A stretch of 8,741 nt of DNA from Verrucomicrobiota bacterium (GTDB lineage Bacteria; Verrucomicrobiota; Verrucomicrobiia; Limisphaerales; UBA1096). Location of the stretch: positions 1 through 8,741 of the forward strand of contig QOAX01000298.1 in the NCBI GenBank assembly GCA_003972865.1, written 5' to 3'. The notes under the pieces were generated by a model that was not told the DNA's origin, ran no database searches, and worked only from the letters and a program-made list of their open reading frames with translations. The position numbers and the translations under genes were made by a program. Positions 1 through 6,530 of this stretch are shown here, one piece after another; the stretch's first letter is position 1, and every line of letters begins with the position of its first letter.

Positions 1-22
1 TTTTTTATTTATTGTTAGTTTC

Positions 23-31
23 TGTTATAAT
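23..31 (+). promoter_or_regulatory. possible extended -10 promoter element
   Basis: The bases TGTTATAAT form a perfect extended -10 element (TGn plus TATAAT) on the plus strand. No good -35 is visible at normal spacing, but extended -10 promoters can work without one. The element lies about 60 bases upstream of the small ORF at 91-255. The surrounding DNA is so AT-rich that a chance match is quite possible. Confidence 0.22.
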
Positions 32-90
32 ACTTTGTTTTTCTTAAAATAATAGACGACTGTACAAGACGGCGCCGGGGCGGCGACTTG

Positions 91-255
91 ATGCTAAAAA
101 ATATCCATCGCTTGGAGTATCTTTTGCACACTCACGTACCCCTTGCCCTGCGGGAAGCAGACATGCATTTTGCACATACATCACTTAAAAAACTAAAAGA
201 TTATACGGAACTGTGCAAAGCGCTGAACACTGTGTTCAACGGTTTTAGCCGTTAA
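91..255 (+). CDS. doubtful 54-aa small ORF
   Basis: An ATG-started frame of 54 codons ends in TAA at 253-255. The same frame is open upstream to position 31. It runs tail-to-tail against the minus-strand NTase/kinase gene and overlaps its last 11 bases. The product starts MLKNIHRLEYLLHTH and is rich in Leu, Lys and His with no cysteine-rich or membrane motif. No Shine-Dalgarno sequence precedes the ATG, but none of the window's firmer genes has a strong one either. An extended -10 element lies upstream. I do not recognise a family; this could equally be a chance ORF. Confidence 0.2.
   Translation: MLKNIHRLEYLLHTHVPLALREADMHFAHTSLKKLKDYTELCKALNTVFNGFSR
224..238. repeat. near-perfect palindrome TGAACAC-T-GTGTTCA
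   Basis: Two 7-bp arms (224-230 and 232-238) flank a single base, 7 bp beyond the stop of the minus-strand NTase/kinase gene. A one-base loop is too tight for a full hairpin; a 5-bp stem with loop ACTGT is possible. No T-run follows on the minus strand, so it is a poor intrinsic terminator. It resembles the symmetrical site of a dimeric DNA-binding protein. Confidence 0.35.
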
Positions 256-1525
256 GACAACGCGCCAGTGCCGCAGCACTGTCCTCAATCCCACCATCGT
301 TATTAAACAGCAAATAGTCCGTTGGAGTTTGCCTTGAGAAATGCCGGAACATTTTCATGTTGTAAACAGCATAGCCTGTTTCGGTAACTTCCTGCTTGCG
401 CTGCACTACTGTGTTCCAATCCACCATGCAGTGTACGTTCAAAATCCTGAAGCCCAATACTGTCGTCAACCGCCTGAACCGAGAAAATCTAGGGTTATCC
501 GTCTTTCTGTCCAGCACAAGAAAATCGACAATGGAACGGTCGACCAAACAAAATCGGGATCGGTTTAGTAGCGACTTTAAGCGAAGTCCTATTGCTGCAC
601 GGATGTAGATGAGTGGGGCAAGTGATTCATCAAATCGCTCCCGTGACTGAAACAGGAGGGGGCGGATAAAGATCACCGCCAACTTGAACAAAATGGACTT
701 TCGATAGAGGTGTTTGCCCGTAATAGTTTTCACCTTTTTATCAAGATGCGAGGGTAATTCCCTGATAAGCGTGGTTTTCCCCACTCCATCGCAACCCATG
801 ATAGAAGCCAAACCCGACCGGCGAGGTGGACCAATTAACACAGCGCGGATTTTCGAAACAACTCTTCGCAATCGCAGCAACCATAGTTTTTTGCTGTGTA
901 TCAATTCCTCAATATGGGACAGGGCGCTGGCACTCACTTTGGGCGCGATGATTCCGCTAGCAATAATGGTATCAATCAACGCTGCAATGCGGGCGTGCTT
1001 TTCAGTGATACACCGTGCTTGATAGTTGACCAATCGCTCCTTCGTCTTGTGTTTCGACAAGTCCTTTTTTTTGCTGACAAGATGATGGATATACAGACAC
1101 GCCTCAATGTCCACCGGAAGGCGCGCAATGCCGACTGCATCTTTAAGCAGGGGCAGACAGATGTCGAAGCGCAGAAGATTTCGGCCATGGTTGATTTGCC
1201 AGAGATGAATCCACAGGTCAAAGACCGCCCTGTGTCTGCCGTCATTGGAGATAAGCGTTAGCTGTATTTTCTCCATTCTGCGGGACGTGATCCGAATATG
1301 GCAAAGCCCCTCCTTGACCCAGTCAAAAGCTTTGTCAAACAGCCGGTGTACATTTTCCCTGTTACAAAGCAAATCGACATCATCGTTGTCTATGACCTGT
1401 TCCGGAGTGACGGGGTCCCCCCGCAGTTGAACAAACAACCAAGGGCCGGTTGTTATTCCGGTTATACAGGCTGCCAAATCCAGCCACGCAGCAGAATGGT
1501 CCCGGTGTTCCGGCTTTTCTTTCAT
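245..1525 (-). CDS. nucleotidyltransferase / thymidylate-kinase-like two-domain protein
   Basis: This 426-aa protein appears to have two domains. The N-terminal part (about 20-130) looks like a Pol-beta-type nucleotidyltransferase: the segment DNDDVDLL at 46-53 offers the Asp pair D49/D51, and D103 in VFDLWIHL could be the third metal ligand. The C-terminal half (about 238-426) is a P-loop kinase of thymidylate-kinase style, with Walker A GCDGVGKTT at 244-252, a VDRS motif at 328-331 and an Arg/Lys-rich lid-like stretch near 375-380. Proteins joining such domains are seen in polysaccharide clusters; the substrate cannot be told from sequence. Its ATG overlaps the stop of the ELM1-family gene (ATGA), implying translational coupling. 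GC is well below that of the upstream genes (28/60 in 361-420), suggesting separate acquisition. I see no signal peptide, so it is probably cytoplasmic. The kinase call is firm; the nucleotidyltransferase call is moderate. Confidence 0.82.
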   Translation of the reverse strand: MKEKPEHRDHSAAWLDLAACITGITTGPWLFVQLRGDPVTPEQVIDNDDVDLLCNRENVHRLFDKAFDWVKEGLCHIRITSRRMEKIQLTLISNDGRHRAVFDLWIHLWQINHGRNLLRFDICLPLLKDAVGIARLPVDIEACLYIHHLVSKKKDLSKHKTKERLVNYQARCITEKHARIAALIDTIIASGIIAPKVSASALSHIEELIHSKKLWLLRLRRVVSKIRAVLIGPPRRSGLASIMGCDGVGKTTLIRELPSHLDKKVKTITGKHLYRKSILFKLAVIFIRPLLFQSRERFDESLAPLIYIRAAIGLRLKSLLNRSRFCLVDRSIVDFLVLDRKTDNPRFSRFRRLTTVLGFRILNVHCMVDWNTVVQRKQEVTETGYAVYNMKMFRHFSRQTPTDYLLFNNDGGIEDSAAALARCLNG

Positions 1526-2490
1526 CTTCGCGGCGGCGGCTTGGTCAAGCGCTCCTGCACAGCGACAGCAACTTGGCTCAGATCAACCTTCTCCCTGGAC
1601 AGGCTGTCGGTCTCGCCGAACACCGTCACCGTGCCGCCCTTGGCCAAGCGCTGGACGAAGCGATGCTGCTTGGCTTCGGTTTTGTTTGAAACTAGCAACA
1701 CATCGACCGCAGCCGAGCCGGCGGTGACGCACTCGCTCAGCATCGCCGTCGAGTCGCCGGTTACAAACAAGCGGTGGCACAAATGCACAAACGCCGGGAT
1801 CGGGTTGTACGGTTCCTCCGAGTACAAATGCAGGAAGTTGATCGGTCTTTTTCGCAGATCTGATTCCACCACAGTCGGCGTGCGGCGCGAAGTCGTCACC
1901 CACAGTTCCTCGCCGTTTCGCATCGCCTCGATGCGATCCATCGCCTCTGCCATTTTTCCGGTGTCCATTTTGGAACCGGCCGAGTCGCCGCCGATGATCA
2001 CCCCCCAAGCCGGCTTGTCGCCGGCGGAATGACGCTCGCGAAACTCCGCCACTCTTTTGGCGACCAATCGCTCGTCGAGGTAAGACAGGTTCACCGGCGT
2101 GGTGACCACTTGCGGCAGCGGCTTGGCCGCGTCGTAATCCGGGATGACGAGGCAGTCGTAATCCCACCGATACCCCCGCGGCGCGAGCACAGCGACCGAC
2201 CTCGCGCCGAGCTTCGCCGCCAAGACCTTGTTGGCGTAGTAAGTCCGCGAACCAGCCGAGATGACCATTAGAAAATCGCCATCAAACTCGCCGACGCTAA
2301 ACAGTGACCGGGAGCGCAGTCCAAAAAAATCGAACACGTGCGACACCCCCCGGGCGAAACTGGAACGGAACGCCACATCCACCACTTTGAAATCCATTCC
2401 CAAGTGGCGACACAGAGCAATGGATTGGTTGAAGTGCCCCGGCCGGCCATCGCTCAAAACGAGTGCTCTGTTGTTTCCGTCCGGCATCAT
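1522..2490 (-). CDS. ELM1-family protein (mitochondrial fission ELM1-like, GT-B-like)
   Basis: This 322-aa protein matches the ELM1 family (formerly DUF1022), named after a plant mitochondrial fission factor but widespread in bacteria, where its role is not established. A GT-B-type glycosyltransferase-like fold has been suggested. Visible hallmarks are SDGRPGHFNQS at 13-23, GGDSAGS at 167-173, TTSRRTP at 199-205, and NPIPAFVHLCHRLFVTGDS then AMLSE spanning about 229-253. The frame stays open upstream to 2658, but that part lies inside the IPT gene. The ATG at 2490 gives a 4-bp ATGA overlap with the IPT stop and puts the SDGRPGH motif at the usual distance from the N-terminus; ATG at 2487 is an equally good alternative. 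The 3' end overlaps the next gene in the same way. A cytoplasmic or membrane-associated glycan-related role is inferred from family and neighbours. Confidence 0.88.
   Translation of the reverse strand: MMPDGNNRALVLSDGRPGHFNQSIALCRHLGMDFKVVDVAFRSSFARGVSHVFDFFGLRSRSLFSVGEFDGDFLMVISAGSRTYYANKVLAAKLGARSVAVLAPRGYRWDYDCLVIPDYDAAKPLPQVVTTPVNLSYLDERLVAKRVAEFRERHSAGDKPAWGVIIGGDSAGSKMDTGKMAEAMDRIEAMRNGEELWVTTSRRTPTVVESDLRKRPINFLHLYSEEPYNPIPAFVHLCHRLFVTGDSTAMLSECVTAGSAAVDVLLVSNKTEAKQHRFVQRLAKGGTVTVFGETDSLSREKVDLSQVAVAVQERLTKPPPRR
1540..1552 (+). repeat. 13-bp motif copy (one mismatch)
   Basis: CTTGGTCAAGCGC, one mismatch from the recurring word CTTGGCCAAGCGC. It lies near the 3' end of the ELM1-family gene and encodes R-L-T-K on the minus strand. 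Confidence 0.6.
1639..1651 (+). repeat. 13-bp motif copy (exact)
   Basis: Exact CTTGGCCAAGCGC inside the ELM1-family gene. On the minus strand it is read as R-L-A-K. The inner ten bases are a perfect palindrome. Confidence 0.75.
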
Positions 2491-5111
2491 TCCGGCAAAT
2501 CCATTCGCAGGCGAAAGAAGGCTTGGTAGCCGAATTTTTTCAAGGTCACGAAAGTCCTGTTGCCGACGATCCACGGCTCGAACGGCAGGTCGCGCCATTG
2601 CTTGCTGGGCAGGAACGAACTGGTTTCCACTTTCACCGGCAGGCCCAGTTCCGTCCAACTCAGCGTGAAGGTGTGCCCGAACGGATCGGCGCTGATGCCC
2701 AGCCGGATGTCGCCCGGCTCGTACACCACGAAGCGGGCGACCGCGCCATTGTTGGTCGGCACGACATCGCCCTCGTGCGCCGTGGCTCGGATGACGTTGC
2801 TGAACTGCCCCTTGCCCAAGGGCAGCAGCGTGAGCCTAAAATCGGCGGCGGCACCCGGCTCCACTTGGCCAAGCGCGTACACGAGCGTCCGCCCGCCGTC
2901 TAGCACCTGCGTCGGCTCCGGCTTGGCCGCGAGCAGCGTGACCCCGGTCGGCAGTTGGTTGGTCACCATCACCTGCGTGGCCATGGTTGGCCCAAAGAAA
3001 ACCAGGCGGCTGTTGATTTCCACCGGCTGTTCCGGCCGGTAATCCGGCTTGGCCACGGTCGAGGTCATTTGCAGATCGCCGGGAGCGGTGGCGGTGAAGA
3101 TCGCGTCACTGGCCACCTCGCCATCGGGCGTGATGATCGACACCGGACCGGTCGAGGCATTCGCCGGCACGCGCGCCAGCAACTCGCTGGCTGACTTGTG
3201 CTCGAACTCCGCCACGCCGGTGCCGAACTTCAAAAACAGAATCTTGTGAAACCCGGCACCGCGAAGGGTGACCATGGTTTGCGCCGGGCCGATGACCGGC
3301 TCGAACGAGTCGATGCGCGGCAGCACGGCGAACGAGTTGGTGCTGATCCAGCGCCCGCCCGGCGCGGCCAACTCGATACCGCCACCGAGCAGATCGGCGG
3401 CGACGGTGAACTTCAGCTTGTCGTTGGCCACCACCTCAAACGGCACGGCCTGCCTGCCGATGCGCAGCGACTCTAGCCCGAGAAAATTGCGCCCGCTGAA
3501 CTCCACCTCATCGCCCGGCTTGGCCGCCAACTTCTCCGGCTTGGCCAGGCGCGGCGGCAGGAAAAAAATTTCCGCACTCGTGAAGTCACCCAGCACACTA
3601 AGCAGCTTGACCGGGCCGGACCGGGCATCCGGCGGCACGATGACACTGAGTTGCGTCGGCGCTGGCACGGTGAACTCCACCGCCTTCACGGCGCCAAACT
3701 CAACCGCCGTGGCGCGGTCGAGGTTGCGGCCGTGCAGCTTCACTTTCGAGCCGGCGACGCCGGTGGACGGCTCGAAACCGGTGAGGTACGGGCCGTTGCC
3801 GATGATGGTCAGCCTGTCTGTGGTTGTGCCGGAGCCGAATGCGTTTTGCACCGTCAACGTGCCGGTCGCGGCGTTGAGCGGCAACTCGACGCGAATCTGC
3901 GTCGGCGCGGTGACGGTGAACCGCACCGACATCGAGCCAAGCAGCACGCGGGTCGCGCCGATGAAGTTGGCCCCGCGCAGTGTCACCCACTTGGCCGGCC
4001 CGGTGAGCGGTGGATCGAACGACTCGATCACCGGTGCGCGGGTTACGATGAGCGCCGCCCCGCTCGTCCCGAAGCCGAACGGGTTGGCCACCTTCACGAG
4101 GCCGGTCGTCGCGTTGGCGGGGACGGTGAAGTCGAGTTGCTGCGGCGACGGCGTGCTTTGTCCCGCCGACCTGACCGCACCGACGTGCACGGCGGTGACT
4201 TGGCGGAAATTCACGCCACGCAGCGTCACCTTCATGCCGGGCGCGACGACCGCCGGCGACACGCTCGTGATAACAGGCGCGCGGGTGATGGTGAACAGTT
4301 TCCCGGTGCTCGATTGGCCAAGCGCGGAGGCGAGGGTGATTTTTCCGCTGGCGGCGGCCGGGACGGTGGCCTTGAGTTGCGTATCGGCCACAACGGTGAA
4401 GCCCGCCCGCACATTGCCGAACCACACGGCGTCGACCGGCTTGAAATTGACCCCGCGAATGACGACCGAGTCGCCGGGCGCGCCCACCCACGAGTCGAGG
4501 CTGTCGATGATCGGCCCCGGGCCCGCCGCGACGAACGGCCCGCCGCTCGTGCCGGACTCCTCGTGCGAGACAGTGATCGCGCCATCGGCGACGCCCGGCG
4601 GCACGACGGCGCGAATCTGCGTCGCTGCCGTGACGCTGAAGTTGGCCAGACGCCCGCCAAACTTCACTGCCGTGACGCCTGTGAAGTTTTGCCCCTCAAT
4701 GGTCACGATCGTCCCCTCCCAACCGCGCGCGGGATGAAAGCCGGTGATGCGCGGTGCGACGACGAACGGCATCGGCATGGTGATGTCGCCAAGCGGCGTG
4801 GCCAGTGTCGGCCTGGCCGTGGTTGCGGCGTTGGGGACGGTGGCGTGGATCTCGAATACGTGCGGCCTGCCCTGCCCATCGATGACGGTGACCGGTTCCC
4901 AGTCGGCCAGTGCGGCGCCGAACTTTACCGCGCTCACCAGTTGCAACTCCTTGCCGGTGAAGACGACGCGTGTGCCGGGGCGTCCGTGGCGCGGCTGCAT
5001 CTCGGTGACGACCGGGCCGGCGCGGAGTCCGCCGGGCCAGGCGACGAGCACGGCGGCGGCCAGCCAAACGCTTGGCCAAGCGCGGGGGGAAGTTTTACGG
5101 ACTCCGCGCAC
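2487..5111 (-). CDS. large exported protein with eight IPT/TIG-like repeats and a DUF11-like domain
   Basis: This 874-aa protein begins with a signal peptide: basic MRGVRKTSPR, a hydrophobic stretch at about 15-26, and likely cleavage after GLRA (31). Eight IPT/TIG-like immunoglobulin-fold repeats follow, at about 33-118, 119-196, 198-276, 278-357, 359-437, 440-518, 519-597 and 598-674. Each has the pattern P-x-I-x-x-F-x-P, PG, V-x-L-x-G-x-N-F, A-V-x-F-G. A DUF11-like domain (about 679-796) contains the usual NN near its end (788-789), and a final module (800-874) ends in FFRLRMDLPE. Such tails are common on exported proteins of this phylum. The likely role is cell-surface or periplasmic binding or adhesion; no catalytic motif is visible. 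Translation starts at GTG, 6 bp after the sufT stop, and the gene overlaps the ELM1-family start by 4 bp. Partner and ligand are unknown. Confidence 0.87.
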   Translation of the reverse strand: MRGVRKTSPRAWPSVWLAAAVLVAWPGGLRAGPVVTEMQPRHGRPGTRVVFTGKELQLVSAVKFGAALADWEPVTVIDGQGRPHVFEIHATVPNAATTARPTLATPLGDITMPMPFVVAPRITGFHPARGWEGTIVTIEGQNFTGVTAVKFGGRLANFSVTAATQIRAVVPPGVADGAITVSHEESGTSGGPFVAAGPGPIIDSLDSWVGAPGDSVVIRGVNFKPVDAVWFGNVRAGFTVVADTQLKATVPAAASGKITLASALGQSSTGKLFTITRAPVITSVSPAVVAPGMKVTLRGVNFRQVTAVHVGAVRSAGQSTPSPQQLDFTVPANATTGLVKVANPFGFGTSGAALIVTRAPVIESFDPPLTGPAKWVTLRGANFIGATRVLLGSMSVRFTVTAPTQIRVELPLNAATGTLTVQNAFGSGTTTDRLTIIGNGPYLTGFEPSTGVAGSKVKLHGRNLDRATAVEFGAVKAVEFTVPAPTQLSVIVPPDARSGPVKLLSVLGDFTSAEIFFLPPRLAKPEKLAAKPGDEVEFSGRNFLGLESLRIGRQAVPFEVVANDKLKFTVAADLLGGGIELAAPGGRWISTNSFAVLPRIDSFEPVIGPAQTMVTLRGAGFHKILFLKFGTGVAEFEHKSASELLARVPANASTGPVSIITPDGEVASDAIFTATAPGDLQMTSTVAKPDYRPEQPVEINSRLVFFGPTMATQVMVTNQLPTGVTLLAAKPEPTQVLDGGRTLVYALGQVEPGAAADFRLTLLPLGKGQFSNVIRATAHEGDVVPTNNGAVARFVVYEPGDIRLGISADPFGHTFTLSWTELGLPVKVETSSFLPSKQWRDLPFEPWIVGNRTFVTLKKFGYQAFFRLRMDLPE
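2864..2876 (+). repeat. 13-bp motif copy (exact)
   Basis: Exact CTTGGCCAAGCGC in the DUF11-like part of the IPT gene. Here it is read as A-L-G-Q on the minus strand, a different codon frame from the copy at 1639. Confidence 0.75.
3540..3552 (+). repeat. 13-bp motif copy (one mismatch)
   Basis: CTTGGCCAGGCGC, one mismatch from CTTGGCCAAGCGC, within repeat unit 7 of the IPT gene and read as R-L-A-K on the minus strand. Confidence 0.55.
4313..4325 (+). repeat. 13-bp motif copy (one mismatch)
   Basis: ATTGGCCAAGCGC, differing only at the first base, within repeat unit 3 of the IPT gene and read as A-L-G-Q on the minus strand. Confidence 0.65.
5069..5083 (+). repeat. 13-bp motif copy (exact) inside a 14-bp palindrome
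   Basis: Exact CTTGGCCAAGCGC at 5071-5083. Two extra bases on the left make CGCTTGGCCAAGCG (5069-5082) a perfect 14-bp palindrome. It lies in the signal-peptide coding region of the IPT gene and is read as A-W-P-S on the minus strand, a third codon frame. Confidence 0.75.
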
Positions 5112-5117
5112 GGTGGA

Positions 5118-5663
5118 TCAGGCGATGCCCAAAATCTTTTTGCCCTCCTCGCTGATCATCGACTGGTGCCAGGGCGGATCCCAGACGACCTCGACGCTGG
5201 CGTCGTCGATGCCCGGCAGGGAGAGGATTCGGTTTTGGGCGTCGGCGGCGATCGCCGGCCCCATCCCGCAGCCGGGGGCAGTGAGGGTCATTTTCATCTG
5301 TACCCGTTTGCCGCCGCCCTCCGGCAGTTCGTCCATGCAGAGGTCGTACACGAGGCCAAGGTCAACGATGTTCACCGGGATTTCCGGGTCGTAAACCTGC
5401 TTGAGTGAATCCCAGACCTCCTGCTCGGTGGCCGGCTCGCCGGACTCGCGCGACTTGGCCTCGTCCGGCACCTCGAAGCCAAGCGCGTCAGCATCGCGAG
5501 CATCGACACGGAACAGCCCCTGCGGCGAGCGCACGGTGTACACGCCGCCGAGCGACTGGGTGATGTCGACCGGCGTGTCGGCGCCCATGGTCATCCGTTG
5601 GCCGGATGGAATCTGTGTGACCTCGCACTCGCGGGCAAGCCGGACGGATTGAATCTCCTGCAT
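5118..5663 (-). CDS. sufT: SufT, MIP18/DUF59-family Fe-S cluster assembly factor
   Basis: This 181-aa cytoplasmic protein is the long SufT type, which helps mature Fe-S proteins alongside the SUF machinery. The N-terminal extension carries TQIPSGQ (16-22) and ITQSLGGVYTV (34-44), typical of long SufT and absent from short MIP18 proteins. The DUF59 core follows: YDPEIPVNIVDLGLVYD at 91-107, LTAPGCGMGP at 127-136 with conserved Cys132, and WDPPWHQSMIS from 161 to 171. Length fits the family. ATG at 5663 is the only possible start: the same frame is closed by the stop of pseudopilin 1 at 5717-5715, and none of the 17 codons between is ATG, GTG or TTG. No other suf gene is in the window, so it sits apart from its usual partners. 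The IPT gene follows after 6 bp. Confidence 0.93.
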   Translation of the reverse strand: MQEIQSVRLARECEVTQIPSGQRMTMGADTPVDITQSLGGVYTVRSPQGLFRVDARDADALGFEVPDEAKSRESGEPATEQEVWDSLKQVYDPEIPVNIVDLGLVYDLCMDELPEGGGKRVQMKMTLTAPGCGMGPAIAADAQNRILSLPGIDDASVEVVWDPPWHQSMISEEGKKILGIA

Positions 5664-5714
5664 CGGCCGATGGTCGATGGCAGCGGCGCGGGTGTCGAGG
5701 GCGAAGTTGGCGGG

Positions 5715-6530
5715 TCAGTGCGGGATGTTCGACTTGTGCGGATCAATCAGGATGGCCTTCTTGATCCGGAGCAGGTCCAAGTCGCCGCCGGGGCTTGGCG
5801 AGGCGTTGTGACCCCGTTTTTGTTTGGTTCGAGCCTCGACCCATTTCCAAGCCTCGGAATGGCCGTCGGCGAAACCAAAAGTGCCCGCGCCATTGTGCCA
5901 GTAGGCGGGGGAGTTCTGCCAGTGGTTGGCAGCATAAACCGGGATGGCAAAGTAGCCGTCGTCGATGGTGCCCTCGTTTTCATCAAGAAACACAAACGCG
6001 TCGGACGGCGGCGGGCTCTTGATGTCGGACATCTTCCTGTGCGGCGGATATTGGGCACCCTGCACCCAGGTAATCGTTCCGCCCATGTGCCCATTCATCG
6101 AGTAACTTCGGGCGGGGATGTAGATGCGTTTGTTGAACATCATGTCCGGATGAGAGGGACATTGGTAAATCTTCACTGAGGAGTTGTATTTAAAGAGCTG
6201 TCCCTTGGCGATGATGGCTGTGTTCGTGGCATCGGGCAGGCGTTGAACCCAGTAGCCCGGATCGATCCAGGGAAACCCAAACTTTCTTACCTCATTCGGG
6301 TCCTTACTAAGCCCGTTGCTGATGATGGAATCGTCATTGTCGGTGGCGTACATGAACCAGCAAAGGGCCAGTTGCTTGGTGTTGTTGAGGCAGTAGGTGC
6401 CCTGCCCCTTGGCCTTGGCCTTGGCCAGCGCGGGCAGCAGCAACCCAGCGAGGATCGCAATGATGGCGATCACCACCAGCAACTCGATCAACGTGAATCC
6501 GTATCGCTTGGTCGTGCTTGGAGTGTTCAT
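5715..6530 (-). CDS. type II secretion pseudopilin-like protein (DUF1559-like), copy 1
   Basis: This 271-aa protein has a type III (prepilin) signal: a short basic leader ending KRYG, cleavage predicted between G11 and F12, Glu at mature +5 (E16), and a hydrophobic helix at about 14-33. The conserved C-x-NN-x-KQ stretch is at 47-53, a Cys-Pro pair at 124-125, and the ADGH motif at 221-224 (with WHNGAGTFGF before it), as in the DUF1559-like pseudopilins that are abundant in Verrucomicrobiota, Planctomycetota and Lentisphaerota. It would be processed by prepilin peptidase and held in the inner membrane with a periplasmic C-terminal domain. No secretion ATPase or PilD gene is nearby, and most such proteins are genomically scattered orphans. 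The N-terminus closely matches the second copy at 6939-7787. The tail after 235 is basic and unlike copy 2. Confidence 0.9.
   Translation of the reverse strand: MNTPSTTKRYGFTLIELLVVIAIIAILAGLLLPALAKAKAKGQGTYCLNNTKQLALCWFMYATDNDDSIISNGLSKDPNEVRKFGFPWIDPGYWVQRLPDATNTAIIAKGQLFKYNSSVKIYQCPSHPDMMFNKRIYIPARSYSMNGHMGGTITWVQGAQYPPHRKMSDIKSPPPSDAFVFLDENEGTIDDGYFAIPVYAANHWQNSPAYWHNGAGTFGFADGHSEAWKWVEARTKQKRGHNASPSPGGDLDLLRIKKAILIDPHKSNIPH
6451..6530 (-). repeat. leader-region direct repeat, copy 1
   Basis: The first 80 bases of pseudopilin 1 match the first 80 bases of pseudopilin 2 (7708-7787) at 71 of 80 positions with no gaps, by eye. They code for the prepilin leader and transmembrane helix, after which the genes diverge strongly. 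Confidence 0.8.

Larger units (their letters stand above)
1..244. other. AT-rich left-edge region without a confident gene
   Basis: This stretch lies downstream of the minus-strand NTase/kinase gene. Its first 60 bases contain only 11 G or C. A GC-rich island at 70-85 can form a small hairpin (CGCCG at 73-77, CGGCG at 81-85, loop GGG), but no T-run follows on either strand. A near-perfect palindrome lies at 224-238 and a weak ORF at 91-255. I see no convincing terminator for the long minus-strand operon here, although one would be expected. Confidence 0.6.
3090..5015 (-). repeat. tandem IPT/TIG-coding repeats (eight units)
   Basis: Eight degenerate units of roughly 235-255 bp code for the IPT/TIG-like domains. 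Similarity is mostly at protein level, but short DNA words recur between units, for example GCGAATCTGCGTCG in the units near 3890 and 4609. Units 4 and 5 share the junction RAPVI, and units 4, 5 and 8 share VTLRG, suggesting more recent duplication among the central units. Confidence 0.75.

Noticed and set aside
73..85. Intrinsic terminator for the minus-strand operon
   Set aside because: The CGCCG/CGGCG stem is only 5 bp and no T-run follows on the minus strand; the nearest T-rich bases are about 18 nt further.
225..237. LexA/DinR-type SOS box (GAAC-N4-GTTC)
   Set aside because: The half-sites GAAC and GTTC are present but separated by five bases rather than four, and the site lies downstream of a gene, not in a promoter.
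2491..2658. Longer N-terminus for the ELM1-family protein
   Set aside because: The added 56 residues lie wholly inside the IPT gene in another frame and do not resemble the family; the family motif begins right after the 2490 start.
3268..4737. Long plus-strand ORF of 489 codons opposite the IPT gene
   Set aside because: It is an antisense shadow of a GC-rich, repeat-containing gene; the product is Thr/Pro/Ala/Ser-rich without family motifs, whereas the minus strand encodes clear IPT repeats and a signal peptide.
3651..5408. Long plus-strand ORF of 585 codons across the IPT and sufT genes
   Set aside because: It is an Arg/His/Gly-rich product spanning two well-supported minus-strand genes and their junction, typical of a spurious frame in high-GC DNA.
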